Origin: Serratia ficaria
GTDB taxonomy: Bacteria > Pseudomonadota > Gammaproteobacteria > Enterobacterales > Enterobacteriaceae
Direction of reading: 5' to 3'
DNA length: 64,000 bases
NCBI RefSeq assembly: GCF_900187015.1
Contig: NZ_LT906479.1
Span: forward strand, 3,038,001-3,102,000
Part shown: positions 1 through 9,444 of the stretch, piece after piece
Layout: each line of letters opens with the position of its first letter
Position numbering within the stretch: the stretch's first letter is position 1
Translations under genes and position numbers: made by a program
Notes under the pieces: model-generated
What the model was told of the DNA's origin: nothing
Databases searched by the model: none
What the model saw: only the letters and a program-made list of their open reading frames with translations

Positions 1-500
<500 letters not shown>

Positions 501-741
501 TCAGCAAAGGCTGAATTTTGACTGTAAGGGCCGTTCCTGCCCGGATGTTCCGCAACAAAACAAAAAAACCGCAGCGCGACACCGACTTTCCGACCGGTGA
601 TAACTCTGCCATTCACCGGCCATTCAGAAACAAATCTGTTACATAAAATCGATTTTTCGCTATTTATGCCGCGTATCGGGTCCGGAACGGGGAATAAATG
701 TTAACGAGCAGTTAAAATACATGCCGTTTGATAAAGAGTGT

Positions 742-760
742 AGAGCAGCTATCGTGCCAA
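742..760 (-). promoter_or_regulatory. Sigma-54 promoter of astC
   Basis: On the minus strand TTGGCACG, four bases, then CTGCT. The invariant GG (758-757) and GC (746-745) are exactly ten bases apart, as the -24/-12 class requires; one base differs from the TTGC consensus. Transcription would start near 734, leaving a leader of about 250 nt before astC. The ast operon of E. coli is known to use sigma-54 and NtrC. No clear NtrC palindrome was found here. Confidence 0.75.
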
Positions 761-814
761 AACGGGATTTTCGGGGGATTTTTGGATTTTTTTCGTTAAA
801 ACAACGGCTTATAA

Positions 815-849
815 TGCATACTTATTCAATATTTATGCATTGGTAATGA
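815..849. promoter_or_regulatory. Candidate pair of ArgR boxes upstream of astC
   Basis: The 14-mer at 815-828 matches the ARG box TGAATWWWWATTCA at about 12 positions. A weaker 14-mer at 836-849 sits 21 bp away centre to centre, the usual spacing for an ArgR hexamer. ArgR activates ast in Salmonella and E. coli. The pair lies about 55-90 bp upstream of the sigma-54 element. The second box is degenerate, so this is an inference. The rest of 850-1167 shows no gene. Confidence 0.4.
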
Positions 850-1167
850 ATAATTGAAAAAATAAGGCCGGAAATCATCATCGGCCGCGAAATCCTATTC
901 AATTGCAAAAAACTTCAAAATTTCTGATCGCGCTCGCAAAAATAATTTGGCCCGATTTGCTCAAGGTCACACTTTTGCCCCGTCAAAGTGCAGGCCACGC
1001 ACCATTATCGGGCAAGGCCGCGTCAACTCAGGCGTTGCGCGGCGCGTTGCCCCCGCGCGATGCGCTCGGCGGCGCGCCGTTTTTACCGCGGAGCCCATCT
1101 TGATTAACCAGCGACTACACTGTGATCCTGACCGCATTTTTCTTATTTCAGCTCACCAGGAGACACC

Positions 1168-2142
1168 ATGTCCAAAAAAACTGTCGATCTCGGCCAGCCG
1201 GCCGCACAGCGCGATATCCGCGCCTTTCTCGACGCGTTGAACGCCGGCGGCGGCAAGCCGATGGAGCAGATGAAACCGAAAGAGGCGCGCAAGGTGTTGG
1301 AAGGCGCGCAGAGCAGCGTCGAAGTGCCGCTGCGCGAGGTGGAGATCAGCGAGAAAACCATTCACGTCGATGGACAGGACATCCTGCTGCACCTGGTGCG
1401 GCCGGCCCGGGTAAAAGAGAAACTGCCGGTGTTTATGTTCTTCCACGGCGGCGGCTGGGTGCTGGGGGATTTCCCCACCCATGAACGGCTGGTGCGCGAT
1501 CTGGTGCACGCCTCAGGCGCCGCCGCGGTGTTCGTCAACTACACCCCGTCGCCGGAGGCGCATTACCCGACCGCCATCAACCAGGCCTACGCCGCCACCG
1601 AATGGGTGGCCGAATACGGTGAGAAAATCAACGTCGACGGCGCGCGGCTGGCGGTGGTCGGCAACAGCGTCGGCGGCAACATGGCGACGGTGGTCAGCCT
1701 GATGGCGAAGGAGAAAGGCACCCCGGCGCTGCGCTGCCAGATCCTGCTGTGGCCGGTGACCCACGCCAGCTTCGATACCGCGTCTTACCGCCAGTTCGCC
1801 GAAGGACACTTCCTCACCCGCAACATGATGAAATGGTTCTGGGACAACTACACCACCGACAAGGCGCAGCGCAAAGAGATCACCGCCTCGCCGCTCAACG
1901 CCTCATTGGAGCAGCTGCAAGGTCTGCCGCCGGCGCTGGTGCAGACCGCCGAGCTGGACGTGCTGCGCGACGAAGGCGAAGCCTACGCCCGGCTGCTGAA
2001 CGCCGCCGGGGTCGAGGTCACCGCTACCCGCTACAACGGGTTGATCCACGACTACGGCTTGCTCAACCCGCTAGCCCAGGTGCCGGCGGTGCACTCCGCC
2101 CTGCATCAGGCCGGGCGCGCGCTGAGGCACTACCTGTCCTGA
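1168..2142 (+). CDS. Alpha/beta hydrolase of the hormone-sensitive lipase (HSL) family
   Basis: 324-residue putative cytoplasmic carboxylesterase for short acyl esters. The oxyanion motif HGGGW is at 93-97. The nucleophile motif GNSVGG is at 165-170 (Ser167), a variant of the usual GDSAGG. The likely remaining triad members are Asp264 (in ELDVLRDEG) and His294 (in LIHDYG). No signal peptide is seen. AGGAGA lies about 5 bp before the ATG. The gene stands alone, divergent from astC, and its last 13 bp overlap the end of the convergent ABC operon. The family is certain; the substrate is unknown. Confidence 0.8.
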   Translation: MSKKTVDLGQPAAQRDIRAFLDALNAGGGKPMEQMKPKEARKVLEGAQSSVEVPLREVEISEKTIHVDGQDILLHLVRPARVKEKLPVFMFFHGGGWVLGDFPTHERLVRDLVHASGAAAVFVNYTPSPEAHYPTAINQAYAATEWVAEYGEKINVDGARLAVVGNSVGGNMATVVSLMAKEKGTPALRCQILLWPVTHASFDTASYRQFAEGHFLTRNMMKWFWDNYTTDKAQRKEITASPLNASLEQLQGLPPALVQTAELDVLRDEGEAYARLLNAAGVEVTATRYNGLIHDYGLLNPLAQVPAVHSALHQAGRALRHYLS

Positions 2143-3107
2143 CCGGCGTAATGGCAGGCCACCCGATGGCCGGGCGCCACGCTGCGCAGCCGCGGCGCCT
2201 GCTCGCGGCATTGCGCCGTCGCCTGCGGACAACGGGGATGGAAACGGCAGCCGGACGGCGGATTGGCGGGATTGGGCGGTTCGCCGCGCGCCGCCTGTGG
2301 CGCGCGGCGCTGCGGATCCAGCGTCGGCACCGCCGCCAGCAGCGCCCGGGTATAGGGATGGCGCGGCTGGCGAAACAGCGTGTCGCGATCGGCGCTTTCG
2401 ACAATCTGCCCGAGATACATCACCGCCACGTCCTGGCACAGATGCTCCACCACCCCGAGATCGTGCGAGATAAACAGCAGCGTCACTCCCTGCCGTTCCT
2501 GCAGATCGGAGAACAGGTTGATGATCTGCGCCTGTATCGACACGTCGAGCGCCGAAATAGGCTCGTCGGCGACGATAAATTCCGGCCGCAGGATCAGCGC
2601 GCGGGCGATGCCGATACGCTGGCGCTGTCCACCGGAAAACTCGTGCGGGAAGCGCCCGTAATGTTGCGCCGACAATCCGCAGATCTCCAGGGTATCGATC
2701 ACCCGATCGCGCACCTCGCTTTTGCGCGCCAATCCGTGCTGCAACAGGGCTTCGCCAATCGCATCGCCGACCCGCAGGCGCGGATTCAGCGAGCTGTAGG
2801 GGTCCTGAAACACCAGCTGCATTTTCGGCCGCAGGGCGCGCATCCGGCCGGCGCTCAGGCGGTCCAGCGCCTGCCCCCGGAACAGCACCTCGCCGGCGGT
2901 CTTGTCGTGCAGCCCCAACAGCGTGCGGCCGACGGTGGTTTTGCCGCTGCCGGACTCGCCCACCAGCCCGAAAATGCTGCCTTTGCGAATGCTAAAGCTG
3001 ACGTCGTCCACCGCGCGCAGCTGGCCGGTGGTTTGCCCGAACAGGCCCTCGCGCAAGGGAAAATATTTTTTCAGTCCTTTCACTTCAACCAAAGGTTCAA
3101 CCGACAT
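2130..3107 (-). CDS. Peptide-type ABC transporter ATPase (OppF/DppF class)
   Basis: 325-residue cytoplasmic ATPase, last gene of the SBP-permease-permease-ATPase-ATPase operon. Visible are Walker A GESGSGKTTVG, a Q-loop in QLVFQDPYSSLNPR, the signature FSGGQRQRIGIARAL, Walker B FIVADEPISALD and the C-terminal oligopeptide-type extension with HPYTRALLAAVP and a Cys-containing tail (CRFHPRCP). The Cys tail is typical of OppD/DppF-class subunits. It pairs with the ATPase encoded just upstream, whose 3' end overlaps it by 11 bp. The substrate (peptide, nickel or similar) cannot be read from the ATPase. Confidence 0.88.
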   Translation of the reverse strand: MSVEPLVEVKGLKKYFPLREGLFGQTTGQLRAVDDVSFSIRKGSIFGLVGESGSGKTTVGRTLLGLHDKTAGEVLFRGQALDRLSAGRMRALRPKMQLVFQDPYSSLNPRLRVGDAIGEALLQHGLARKSEVRDRVIDTLEICGLSAQHYGRFPHEFSGGQRQRIGIARALILRPEFIVADEPISALDVSIQAQIINLFSDLQERQGVTLLFISHDLGVVEHLCQDVAVMYLGQIVESADRDTLFRQPRHPYTRALLAAVPTLDPQRRAPQAARGEPPNPANPPSGCRFHPRCPQATAQCREQAPRLRSVAPGHRVACHYAGQDR

Positions 3108-4083
3108 TTATGCGCCCTCCGGCGTTGAGAAAACAGGCCGACTGGCGCTGCAGCGGGCCATACAGCGGCGGCACGCCGTCGCGGCAGCGGACGGTGGCCT
3201 GCGCGCAGCGCTCGGCGAAGGCGCAGTGGTCCGGCAGACGGGTCAGGTCAGGCACCTGGCCGGGAATGGAATACAGCCGGCGACGGCGCTGCCCGGGCAC
3301 CGGACGCGAAGCCATCAGCCCCTGGGTATAAGGATGCTGCGGATCGGCCAGCACTTCGCGCGTCGGCCCCTGCTCGACGATGCGCCCGGCGTACATCACC
3401 GCCAGCCGGTCGGCCATCTGGGCGATCACCCCCAGATCGTGGGTAATCAGCATCATCGCCATATTGTGCCGGCGCGTCTGCTCATGCAGCAGCGCCAGGA
3501 TCTGCGCCTGCACCGTGACGTCGAGCGCGGTGGTCGGCTCATCGGCGATCAACAGCGCCGGGCGGCAGCCGATGGCCATGGCGATCATGATGCGCTGCAG
3601 CATGCCGCCGGACAGCTGATGCGGATAGCACTTCATCAACGCTTCCGCGCGCGCCAACCCCACCTCCGCAATCAACCCGATCGCCTGCCGCCAGGCGGCT
3701 TTGGGCGACAAGCCGCGGTGGCGGATCAGCGGCTCCATCAGCTGCTCGCCGAGCGTCAGCACCGGGTTGAGCGCGCTCATCGGTTCCTGAAAGATCATCG
3801 CCAATCGATTGCCGCGCAGGTCGGCCATCTGCGCAGGGCGTAACTGCAGCAAGTTCTGCCCATCAAAGCGGATCTCCCCGCCGTCAATCCGCGCCCCCGG
3901 CGGCGGCAACAACCCCATCAGCGCCATGGCGGTGACGCTTTTGCCGCAGCCCGACTCGCCGACGATCCCCAGCGTTTGCCCGGCATGCAATTCCAGGCTG
4001 AGCTGCTGCACCGCCCTGGCCCGCCCTTGTTCGCCGTGGAAGGACACCGACAGCTGCCTGAAGGCCACCAAAGGCTGGCTCAT
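3097..4083 (-). CDS. Peptide-type ABC transporter ATPase (OppD/DppD class)
   Basis: 328-residue ATPase subunit. Walker A GESGCGKSVTAMALMG is near residues 40-55, followed by the Q-loop in LAMIFQEPMSALNP, the signature LSGGMLQRIMIAMAI and Walker [17 protein letters not shown]; a Cys-containing C-terminus follows HPYTQGLM. The reading frame stays open further upstream, but ATG 4083 overlaps the stop of the preceding permease by four bases and begins a normal OppD N-terminus (MSQPLVAFRQL), so it is chosen. It forms the ATPase heterodimer with the next gene. Confidence 0.88.
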   Translation of the reverse strand: MSQPLVAFRQLSVSFHGEQGRARAVQQLSLELHAGQTLGIVGESGCGKSVTAMALMGLLPPPGARIDGGEIRFDGQNLLQLRPAQMADLRGNRLAMIFQEPMSALNPVLTLGEQLMEPLIRHRGLSPKAAWRQAIGLIAEVGLARAEALMKCYPHQLSGGMLQRIMIAMAIGCRPALLIADEPTTALDVTVQAQILALLHEQTRRHNMAMMLITHDLGVIAQMADRLAVMYAGRIVEQGPTREVLADPQHPYTQGLMASRPVPGQRRRRLYSIPGQVPDLTRLPDHCAFAERCAQATVRCRDGVPPLYGPLQRQSACFLNAGGRINVG

Positions 4084-5030
4084 GGTCTTACCCCGTTCAT
4101 TTTCGGATCCAGCGCGTCCCGCAGGCCGTCGCCGAGAATGTTGATCGCCACTACGGTGATGAAGATCGCCAGCCCGGGCGGCATCCACAGCCAGGGGCGG
4201 CGCTGAAAGTCGATCAGGCTGTTGGCGGCGTCCATCATGTTGCCCCAGGAGGGCATCGGCGGCACCACCCCCAACCCGAGATAGCTGAGCGCCGACTCGC
4301 TCAGGATCGCATTGGCCACCCCCATGGTGGCCACCACCACCAGGATCGGTACGGTGTTGGGCAGCAGATGGCCGAAAATGCGCCGACGGGCGGACAATCC
4401 CAGCACCTCGGTAGCCAGCATGAAGTCGCGTTCGCGCAGCGACAGGATTTGCCCGCGCACCAGCCGCGCCAGCGACGGCCAACCCAGCAGGCTCAGCATC
4501 ATCATCACCATATAGATGCGGTAGTCCGACGAAACGTCCAGCTCGTTCAACATCGCGCCCATGACGATCAGCAACGGCAGGCTGGGGATGGTCATCACCA
4601 GATCGGCGAAGCGCATAATCAGCTTGTCCGCCACGCCGCCCAGATAGCCTGACAGCGCGCCGAGCAGGTAGCCGAGCGTGACCGACAGCAGCATCGACAC
4701 CAGGCCGATGGTCAGCGAAATGCGCCCCGCCAGCAGCAAACGGGTGCCGATATCGCGCCCGAGAAAATCGGTGCCGAGCCAGTGTGCGGCCGTCGGCGCC
4801 TGATTGATGTTCAGGGCGTCGCCGGCGTCATCCCGCCACGGCGACAGCATCGGCCCGAAGACGCACAGCAGCGCCAGCAACAGCAGCAGCGTCAGCGAGA
4901 TCATCGCCGGCCGATGCCGCCGCAGCCGCCGCCAGGCCTGCGCGGTCGGCGGCGGCGACAGCTGCGCCAGCGCCGGAAGTTGCGCCTGCCGCCAGCGGCG
5001 ACGGCGACCGAGAAACAGCGTAGCCAACAT
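4080..5030 (-). CDS. Peptide-type ABC transporter permease (OppC/DppC class)
   Basis: 316-residue inner-membrane permease. A basic N-terminus leads into the first helix (SLTLLLLLALLCVFGP). The class-defining GTDFLGRDIGTRLL segment is near residues 88-101. The cytoplasmic coupling loop shows RDFMLATEVLGLSARRRIFGHLLPNTV, and the C-terminus ends NILGDGLRDALDPKM. These are standard OppC landmarks. It is encoded 4 bp after the OppB-type permease, with which it would form the channel. Confidence 0.88.
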   Translation of the reverse strand: MLATLFLGRRRRWRQAQLPALAQLSPPPTAQAWRRLRRHRPAMISLTLLLLLALLCVFGPMLSPWRDDAGDALNINQAPTAAHWLGTDFLGRDIGTRLLLAGRISLTIGLVSMLLSVTLGYLLGALSGYLGGVADKLIMRFADLVMTIPSLPLLIVMGAMLNELDVSSDYRIYMVMMMLSLLGWPSLARLVRGQILSLRERDFMLATEVLGLSARRRIFGHLLPNTVPILVVVATMGVANAILSESALSYLGLGVVPPMPSWGNMMDAANSLIDFQRRPWLWMPPGLAIFITVVAINILGDGLRDALDPKMNGVRP

Positions 5031-5034
5031 GGTA

Positions 5035-5991
5035 TTACCTCAAACGAATGCGCGGATCGGCATAGGCGTACAGGATGTCCGCCAGCAGGTTGCCGAGCAG
5101 GGTCAGCACCGCCAGAAACAGCGTAAAGCCCATCAGCACCGGGTAATCGCGCGCCGCCAGCGAATCGATGTGAATGTGCCCGGCGCCTGGCCAGTTGAAG
5201 ATTTTTTCGGTGATCAGCGCGCCGGAAAACAGCGCCGGCAGCTCGAACCCCAGCAGGGTGATGAGCGGCAGCAGCGCATTGCGCAACGCGTGGCGCAAGA
5301 TCACCGTTTTTTCCCTCAGCCCCTTGGCGCGCGCGGTGCGGATATAGTCCATGCGGATCACCTCCAGCATGCTGGCGCGGAAATAGCGCGTCAGGGTGCC
5401 GGCCTGCAGCATCACCAGGGCCAGCACCGGCAGCAGCAGATGCGCCGCCACCTCCAGCGCCCAGGCCAACCCGGTCGCTTCGCTGCCGGTGCGCAGCATG
5501 CCGCCCGCCGGCAGCCAATGCAGATCGACGGCGAACCACTTGATCAGCAGCAGGCAAAGGAAAAAGGTCGGGAACGACATGGCGGCGAACACCCCCACCG
5601 TGACCAGGTGGTCGAACGGCGAATACGGCTTCATCGCCGAGGCGACCCCGATCGCCAGCGCAATGCCCCAATACAGCACCAGCGCCACCGCCGCCAACAG
5701 GAACGAGTTCCAGATATACTGGTTCAGCAGCGTACTGACCGGGATCTGATACTGCAGCGAAAAACCGAGGTCGCCGTGCAGCAGTTGGCCGAGCCAGTGC
5801 AGATAGCGGGTCAGCAGCGGCTGGTCCAGCCCGTACAGCGCCCGCAACTCCGCCGCGCGCTGCGCCGTCAGGTTGATGTTGCCGTCGATAAAATCGCCGG
5901 GGGTCAGCGCGAAGATGCAGAAAATCAGCAACGAGGCCAGCAGCAGCATCGGAATGGTTTGCAGCAGCCGACGCAGAATAAAGTTTCTCAT
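5035..5991 (-). CDS. Peptide-type ABC transporter permease (OppB/DppB class)
   Basis: 318-residue inner-membrane permease starting MRNFILRRLLQTIPML, the usual OppB N-terminus. It then shows TPGDFIDGN, the LYGLDQPLLTRYLHWL periplasmic segment, a coupling loop (MDYIRTARAKGLREKTVILRHALRNALLP) and the ending LLADILYAYADPRIRLR. An upstream in-frame ATG at 6006 would add five residues. ATG 5991 is preferred because it gives the canonical start and has GGGA upstream. It lies 48 bp after the SBP gene in the same operon. Confidence 0.87.
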   Translation of the reverse strand: MRNFILRRLLQTIPMLLLASLLIFCIFALTPGDFIDGNINLTAQRAAELRALYGLDQPLLTRYLHWLGQLLHGDLGFSLQYQIPVSTLLNQYIWNSFLLAAVALVLYWGIALAIGVASAMKPYSPFDHLVTVGVFAAMSFPTFFLCLLLIKWFAVDLHWLPAGGMLRTGSEATGLAWALEVAAHLLLPVLALVMLQAGTLTRYFRASMLEVIRMDYIRTARAKGLREKTVILRHALRNALLPLITLLGFELPALFSGALITEKIFNWPGAGHIHIDSLAARDYPVLMGFTLFLAVLTLLGNLLADILYAYADPRIRLR

Positions 5992-6039
5992 GCGGTATCC
6001 CATCACCGCCGCCCGGCCCGGCGCGGCGGCGTATTGCCG

Positions 6040-7728
6040 TTACCGGGCCAGTTTGACGTTCGGCAGGCTGCCGACCAGACCGTTGTAGATGTCCGGCTTG
6101 AAGCCGCTGACGCGCGCGCTGCTGGCGCTGAGCACCTTGCGGTTGCCCAGCAGGATCACCGGCGGATCCTCCGCCAGCGTCTGGTACAGCCGGTGGTACA
6201 GCGGCTTGCGCCGTTCGATGTCCAGCGTGGCGTTGGCCTGACCGATCAGCGTATCCACCTGCGGATTGCTATAGCCGGTTTCGCTTTCGCTGCTGATGAA
6301 GTCGCGCACCCCGTCGTGCGGATCGTTCAGGGTGCTGGTGCTCAGCGACGCCAGGTCATAGTTGCCGGTCTTGCGCTGCGCCAGCAGCGCGTTGAAATCC
6401 AGCACCTGCGGCTTCAGAACCACGCCGAGCCGGCGGTAGTTGTCCTTGGCGATCGGCACCAGCGCGTCGTTGAGCAGCTTTTTGGTCACCAGCAGCGTCA
6501 GCTCCAGCCGCTTGCCGTCTTTCTGCCGAATGCCGTCGGCGCCCGCTTTCCAGCCCGCCTCGTCCAGCAGCCGTTTGGCCTTATCGAGATCGTAAGCGTA
6601 AGGATTGATGCCGGCCGGATCATAGGCCCAGGAAATGGGGGAGATCGGCTGGTTGGCCACCGTGCCGTAGCCCTGGTAGACCACGGCGATCAGCTTCTGC
6701 CGATCCAGGCCGTAGATCAGCGCCTGACGCACCCGCTTGTCCTGCAGCGCCGGGCGCCTCAGGTTGAAATCGATGCGGCTGTAATCACTGGAGCTGTAGA
6801 GGTTGATGTTGGCGAAACCGAGCAGCTTCAACTGCTCGATATCGTCCGGTTTTGCGGTGAAGGCGTCGTAGTCGGTTTCACCGGTCTGGAACAGCTGGAA
6901 GTTGGTGGCCGGGTTGGTGACGCGATAGATAAACCGCGCCATCGGCGGCGCGCCGAGGTAGAAGTTCGGGTTGGCGTGGAAACGGATCTCCTGACCCGGT
7001 ACGTATTTGTCGTAAATATACGGGCCGTTGCCCAGCGGTTTGCCGCTCAGCGCGCGCACGCCGTCGAGTTTGCCGCGCCGGTAGTCTTTGCCGTAATAGG
7101 CTTTGGACAGCACCGGCCCGCCGATCAATTGCAGCGTGGTGGCGCCCGCCTGGGTCGTGGTTATCTGAAGGGTGCGATCGTCGATCACCTTCAACCCGCT
7201 GATGCTGTCCGCGGTGCCGTTTTTATAGGCCTCGCCGCCCTGAATATGCGCCGGGGCAATGTCGGTTTCGCCGTCGTAGGCCGGGTCATGCAACAGCGTG
7301 AGGGTAAAGGCGATATCCTCGGCCTTGAGCGGCGAGCCGTCGCTGTAGACCAGGTTGGGCCGCAGCTTGATGACATAGGTCAAATTATCGGGGCTGACCT
7401 GCCAGGACTCCGCCAGCCGCCCTTCCGGCTTGCCCGCGCTGTCCAGGCCGATCAGCCGGCTGAAGATCACCTCGGTGACGTTCTCATCCCAGCCGTTGGT
7501 GAACAGATAAGGGTTGAAAATGCCCTGCGGTTCGAGAATGCCGGCGACCACAGTGTCCTTGCGCAGCTTGGCGGCCGTCGGCACCAGGCCGGCGTCGGTG
7601 GCCGGCGTGATGCCTTCCGCCAGCGTTTCCCCCTGCGCGCTGAAGGATATGCCCAATGCGCAGGCCAGCGCCAGCGGCGCTAACCGATTGTGCAACAGTT
7701 TGTTTATGTTATTTTTTATTCCGCTCAC
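6040..7728 (-). CDS. Periplasmic peptide-type ABC substrate-binding protein
   Basis: 562-residue family 5 solute-binding protein, first gene of the importer operon. The GTG at 7728 has GAGGGG six bases upstream and yields a basic N-terminus, a hydrophobic stretch and a cleavage site near GISFSAQG-ET, a plausible Sec signal. The mature part carries family landmarks: SWQVSPDNLTYVIKLRPNLVYSDG, then PLGNGPYIYDKYVPGQEIRF, and DKRVRQALIYGLDRQKLI. The ATG at 7821 would add 31 residues before the signal and has no such ribosome site. The ligand is unknown; the nearest relatives by eye are peptide and nickel binders. Confidence 0.85.
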   Translation of the reverse strand: MSGIKNNINKLLHNRLAPLALACALGISFSAQGETLAEGITPATDAGLVPTAAKLRKDTVVAGILEPQGIFNPYLFTNGWDENVTEVIFSRLIGLDSAGKPEGRLAESWQVSPDNLTYVIKLRPNLVYSDGSPLKAEDIAFTLTLLHDPAYDGETDIAPAHIQGGEAYKNGTADSISGLKVIDDRTLQITTTQAGATTLQLIGGPVLSKAYYGKDYRRGKLDGVRALSGKPLGNGPYIYDKYVPGQEIRFHANPNFYLGAPPMARFIYRVTNPATNFQLFQTGETDYDAFTAKPDDIEQLKLLGFANINLYSSSDYSRIDFNLRRPALQDKRVRQALIYGLDRQKLIAVVYQGYGTVANQPISPISWAYDPAGINPYAYDLDKAKRLLDEAGWKAGADGIRQKDGKRLELTLLVTKKLLNDALVPIAKDNYRRLGVVLKPQVLDFNALLAQRKTGNYDLASLSTSTLNDPHDGVRDFISSESETGYSNPQVDTLIGQANATLDIERRKPLYHRLYQTLAEDPPVILLGNRKVLSASSARVSGFKPDIYNGLVGSLPNVKLAR

Positions 7729-7881
7729 CCACTGCCCCTCATCGACCCGTTGATAAAATGTGACAAAATTTATCGCAGAGTAATGGGCGGCCACAGGGCT
7801 GTCTAACAACGAAACCGGCATTCCATTGCCGGAAAAAGCATTATGAGTTTTTCTATTGCGCGGCCGGCGCGGCGAAGCCGT

Positions 7882-9300
7882 TCAGCCTGCCGGTTCGAGC
7901 TGCCGGATAAGTTTGGCTAAGGTTTTGATCGCCGCCTCCATCCTGTCGTTCCATTCGAAAGACGCGTTCAGGCGGAAGCAGTGGTTGAAATGGTCGCCGG
8001 TGGTAAACATCCGCCCCGGCGCGATGCTGACGCCCTGCGCCAGCGCGCGCCGATACAGTTCCATCGACGACAGCGCCGCATCCAGCTCCAGCCACAGAAA
8101 ATAGCCGCCGTCGGGCTGGCTGACCTTGACCGTCGGCGGAAAGTGATGGGCGATCGCCTGACGCATCGCGCTCTGGCGCTGGGCCAGCAACCGCCGCAGC
8201 CGCCGCAGATGGGTGTCGTAGCCGCCGTGCAGCAGGTAGTCGGCCAGCGCCATCTGGGTCGGTACGCTGGTGGAGACGGTGCTCATCAGCTGCAGCCGCT
8301 GGATCTGCTGGGCGTAGCGCCCCGCCGCCACCCAGCCGACGCGGAACCCCGGCGCCAGGCACTTGGAGAACGACGAGCAGTGCAGGATCTGGCCGCCGCT
8401 GTCCAGCGCCTTGGCCGGCAGCGGCCGCTCGGCGCTGAAATACAGCTCGCCGTACACGTCGTCTTCAATCAGCGAAATCTGCCGCTCGCGCAGCAGCGTC
8501 ACCAATTGCCGTTTATGCTCATCGGGCATGCTGGCGCCCTGCGGATTCTGAAAGTGGGTCATCAGCCAGCAGGCCTTGATCGGATACTGCTCCACCGCCT
8601 GCTGCAACGCATCGAGATCGATGCCGTCCTGCGGATGGGTGGCGATCGCCACCGCCTTCAGCCGCAGCCGCTCCAGCGCCTGCAGCGCGCCGTAAAACGC
8701 CGGCGACTCGATCGCCACATAGTCGCCGGGCTGGGTCACCGCCTGCAGGCTGAGGCTCAGCGATTCCATCGCCCCGGCGGTGATGACTATCTCATCCGGC
8801 GCCACCTGCATGCCGCTCAACGCATAACGTTGCGCGATGTGCCGCCGCAGCGCGTCATTGCCCGGCGGCAGGTTGGCCAGCGAACTGTGCGGAGTAAACT
8901 TGCGCGCCACGCTGCTCAACGCCCGCGCCAGCTTGGGCTGGGCAAACAGCGTGGCGTCGGGAAACGCCGAGCCGAAGGGCACGATGTCCGGATCCTGGCA
9001 GGCCTGCAGCACGTCGAAGATAAAGGCGTTGATATCGACCTGTTCGCTCAGCAGCAGCTTCTCGCCGCGCGCCGGCTGCGGCAGCGGCTGCGGACGCGCC
9101 GCCACGTAGTAGCCCGACTGCGGCCGGGCGACGATCCAGCCCTGGCTTTCCAGCAACTGATAAGACTGCACCACCGTCATCAGGCTCAACCCGGCGCGTT
9201 TTCCGCTCTCGCGCAGCGAAGGCAGCTTGTCGCCCGCCCGCCATACCCGATTCTGGATCTGTTCTCTGATCTGCTGCGCAAGCTGCTCGTATCTGGTCAT
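7882..9300 (-). CDS. MocR-type transcriptional regulator (GntR HTH fused to aminotransferase fold)
   Basis: 472 residues. An N-terminal winged helix of the GntR family (about 1-70; DKLPSLRESGKRAGLSLMTVVQSYQLLESQGWI) is joined to a fold-type-I aminotransferase domain with the PLP-binding SFSK motif at Lys313 and GAMESLSLSLQAVTQPGDYVAIESPAFYG-type landmarks. MocR proteins bind PLP as an effector and usually regulate a neighbouring or divergent gene. Here cioAB is divergent and the peptide importer lies downstream on the same strand. Direct repeats over its own promoter suggest autoregulation. The target is not shown by the sequence. Confidence 0.85.
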   Translation of the reverse strand: MTRYEQLAQQIREQIQNRVWRAGDKLPSLRESGKRAGLSLMTVVQSYQLLESQGWIVARPQSGYYVAARPQPLPQPARGEKLLLSEQVDINAFIFDVLQACQDPDIVPFGSAFPDATLFAQPKLARALSSVARKFTPHSSLANLPPGNDALRRHIAQRYALSGMQVAPDEIVITAGAMESLSLSLQAVTQPGDYVAIESPAFYGALQALERLRLKAVAIATHPQDGIDLDALQQAVEQYPIKACWLMTHFQNPQGASMPDEHKRQLVTLLRERQISLIEDDVYGELYFSAERPLPAKALDSGGQILHCSSFSKCLAPGFRVGWVAAGRYAQQIQRLQLMSTVSTSVPTQMALADYLLHGGYDTHLRRLRRLLAQRQSAMRQAIAHHFPPTVKVSQPDGGYFLWLELDAALSSMELYRRALAQGVSIAPGRMFTTGDHFNHCFRLNASFEWNDRMEAAIKTLAKLIRQLEPAG

Positions 9301-9318
9301 AGGCCCTAACTGTTATAT

Positions 9319-9355
9319 GAAAAAGTGAAATAACTGTCACTATTATAGTCACTGT
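9319..9355 (-). promoter_or_regulatory. Candidate autoregulated promoter of the MocR gene
   Basis: A perfect -10 hexamer TATAAT is read on the minus strand at 9347-9342, placing the start about 35 nt before the ATG. It is flanked by a direct repeat AGTGACT / AGTGACA one helical turn or so apart. Direct repeats over the promoter are typical of MocR operators. No convincing -35 was found. Confidence 0.4.
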
Positions 9356-9444
9356 ACTCCGTGCTTAACTTGACGCCAAGCTTTCCACACAAAAATGACA
9401 GCCACACTCAAGAGGTTAATTTATGTTCAACCCAAGGGGGCGCC

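Noticed and set aside
990..1005. GTGC-N8-GCAC dyad upstream of astC as an NtrC site
   Set aside because: Half-sites are in the opposite order to the NtrC consensus (GCAC...GTGC) and the spacing is wrong.
3097..4482. Extended frame of the OppD-class ATPase
   Set aside because: The extra N-terminus is Ala/Gly/Arg-rich shadow of the OppC gene; ATG 4083 gives the standard start.
4804..7683. 959-codon plus-strand ORF opposite the permease and SBP genes
   Set aside because: Same kind of G+C-driven shadow, rich in Arg, Gln and His, crossing three well-supported genes on the other strand.
7735..7770. CRP-like TGTGA upstream of the first importer
   Set aside because: Only one half-site is present; the partner TCACA is missing.
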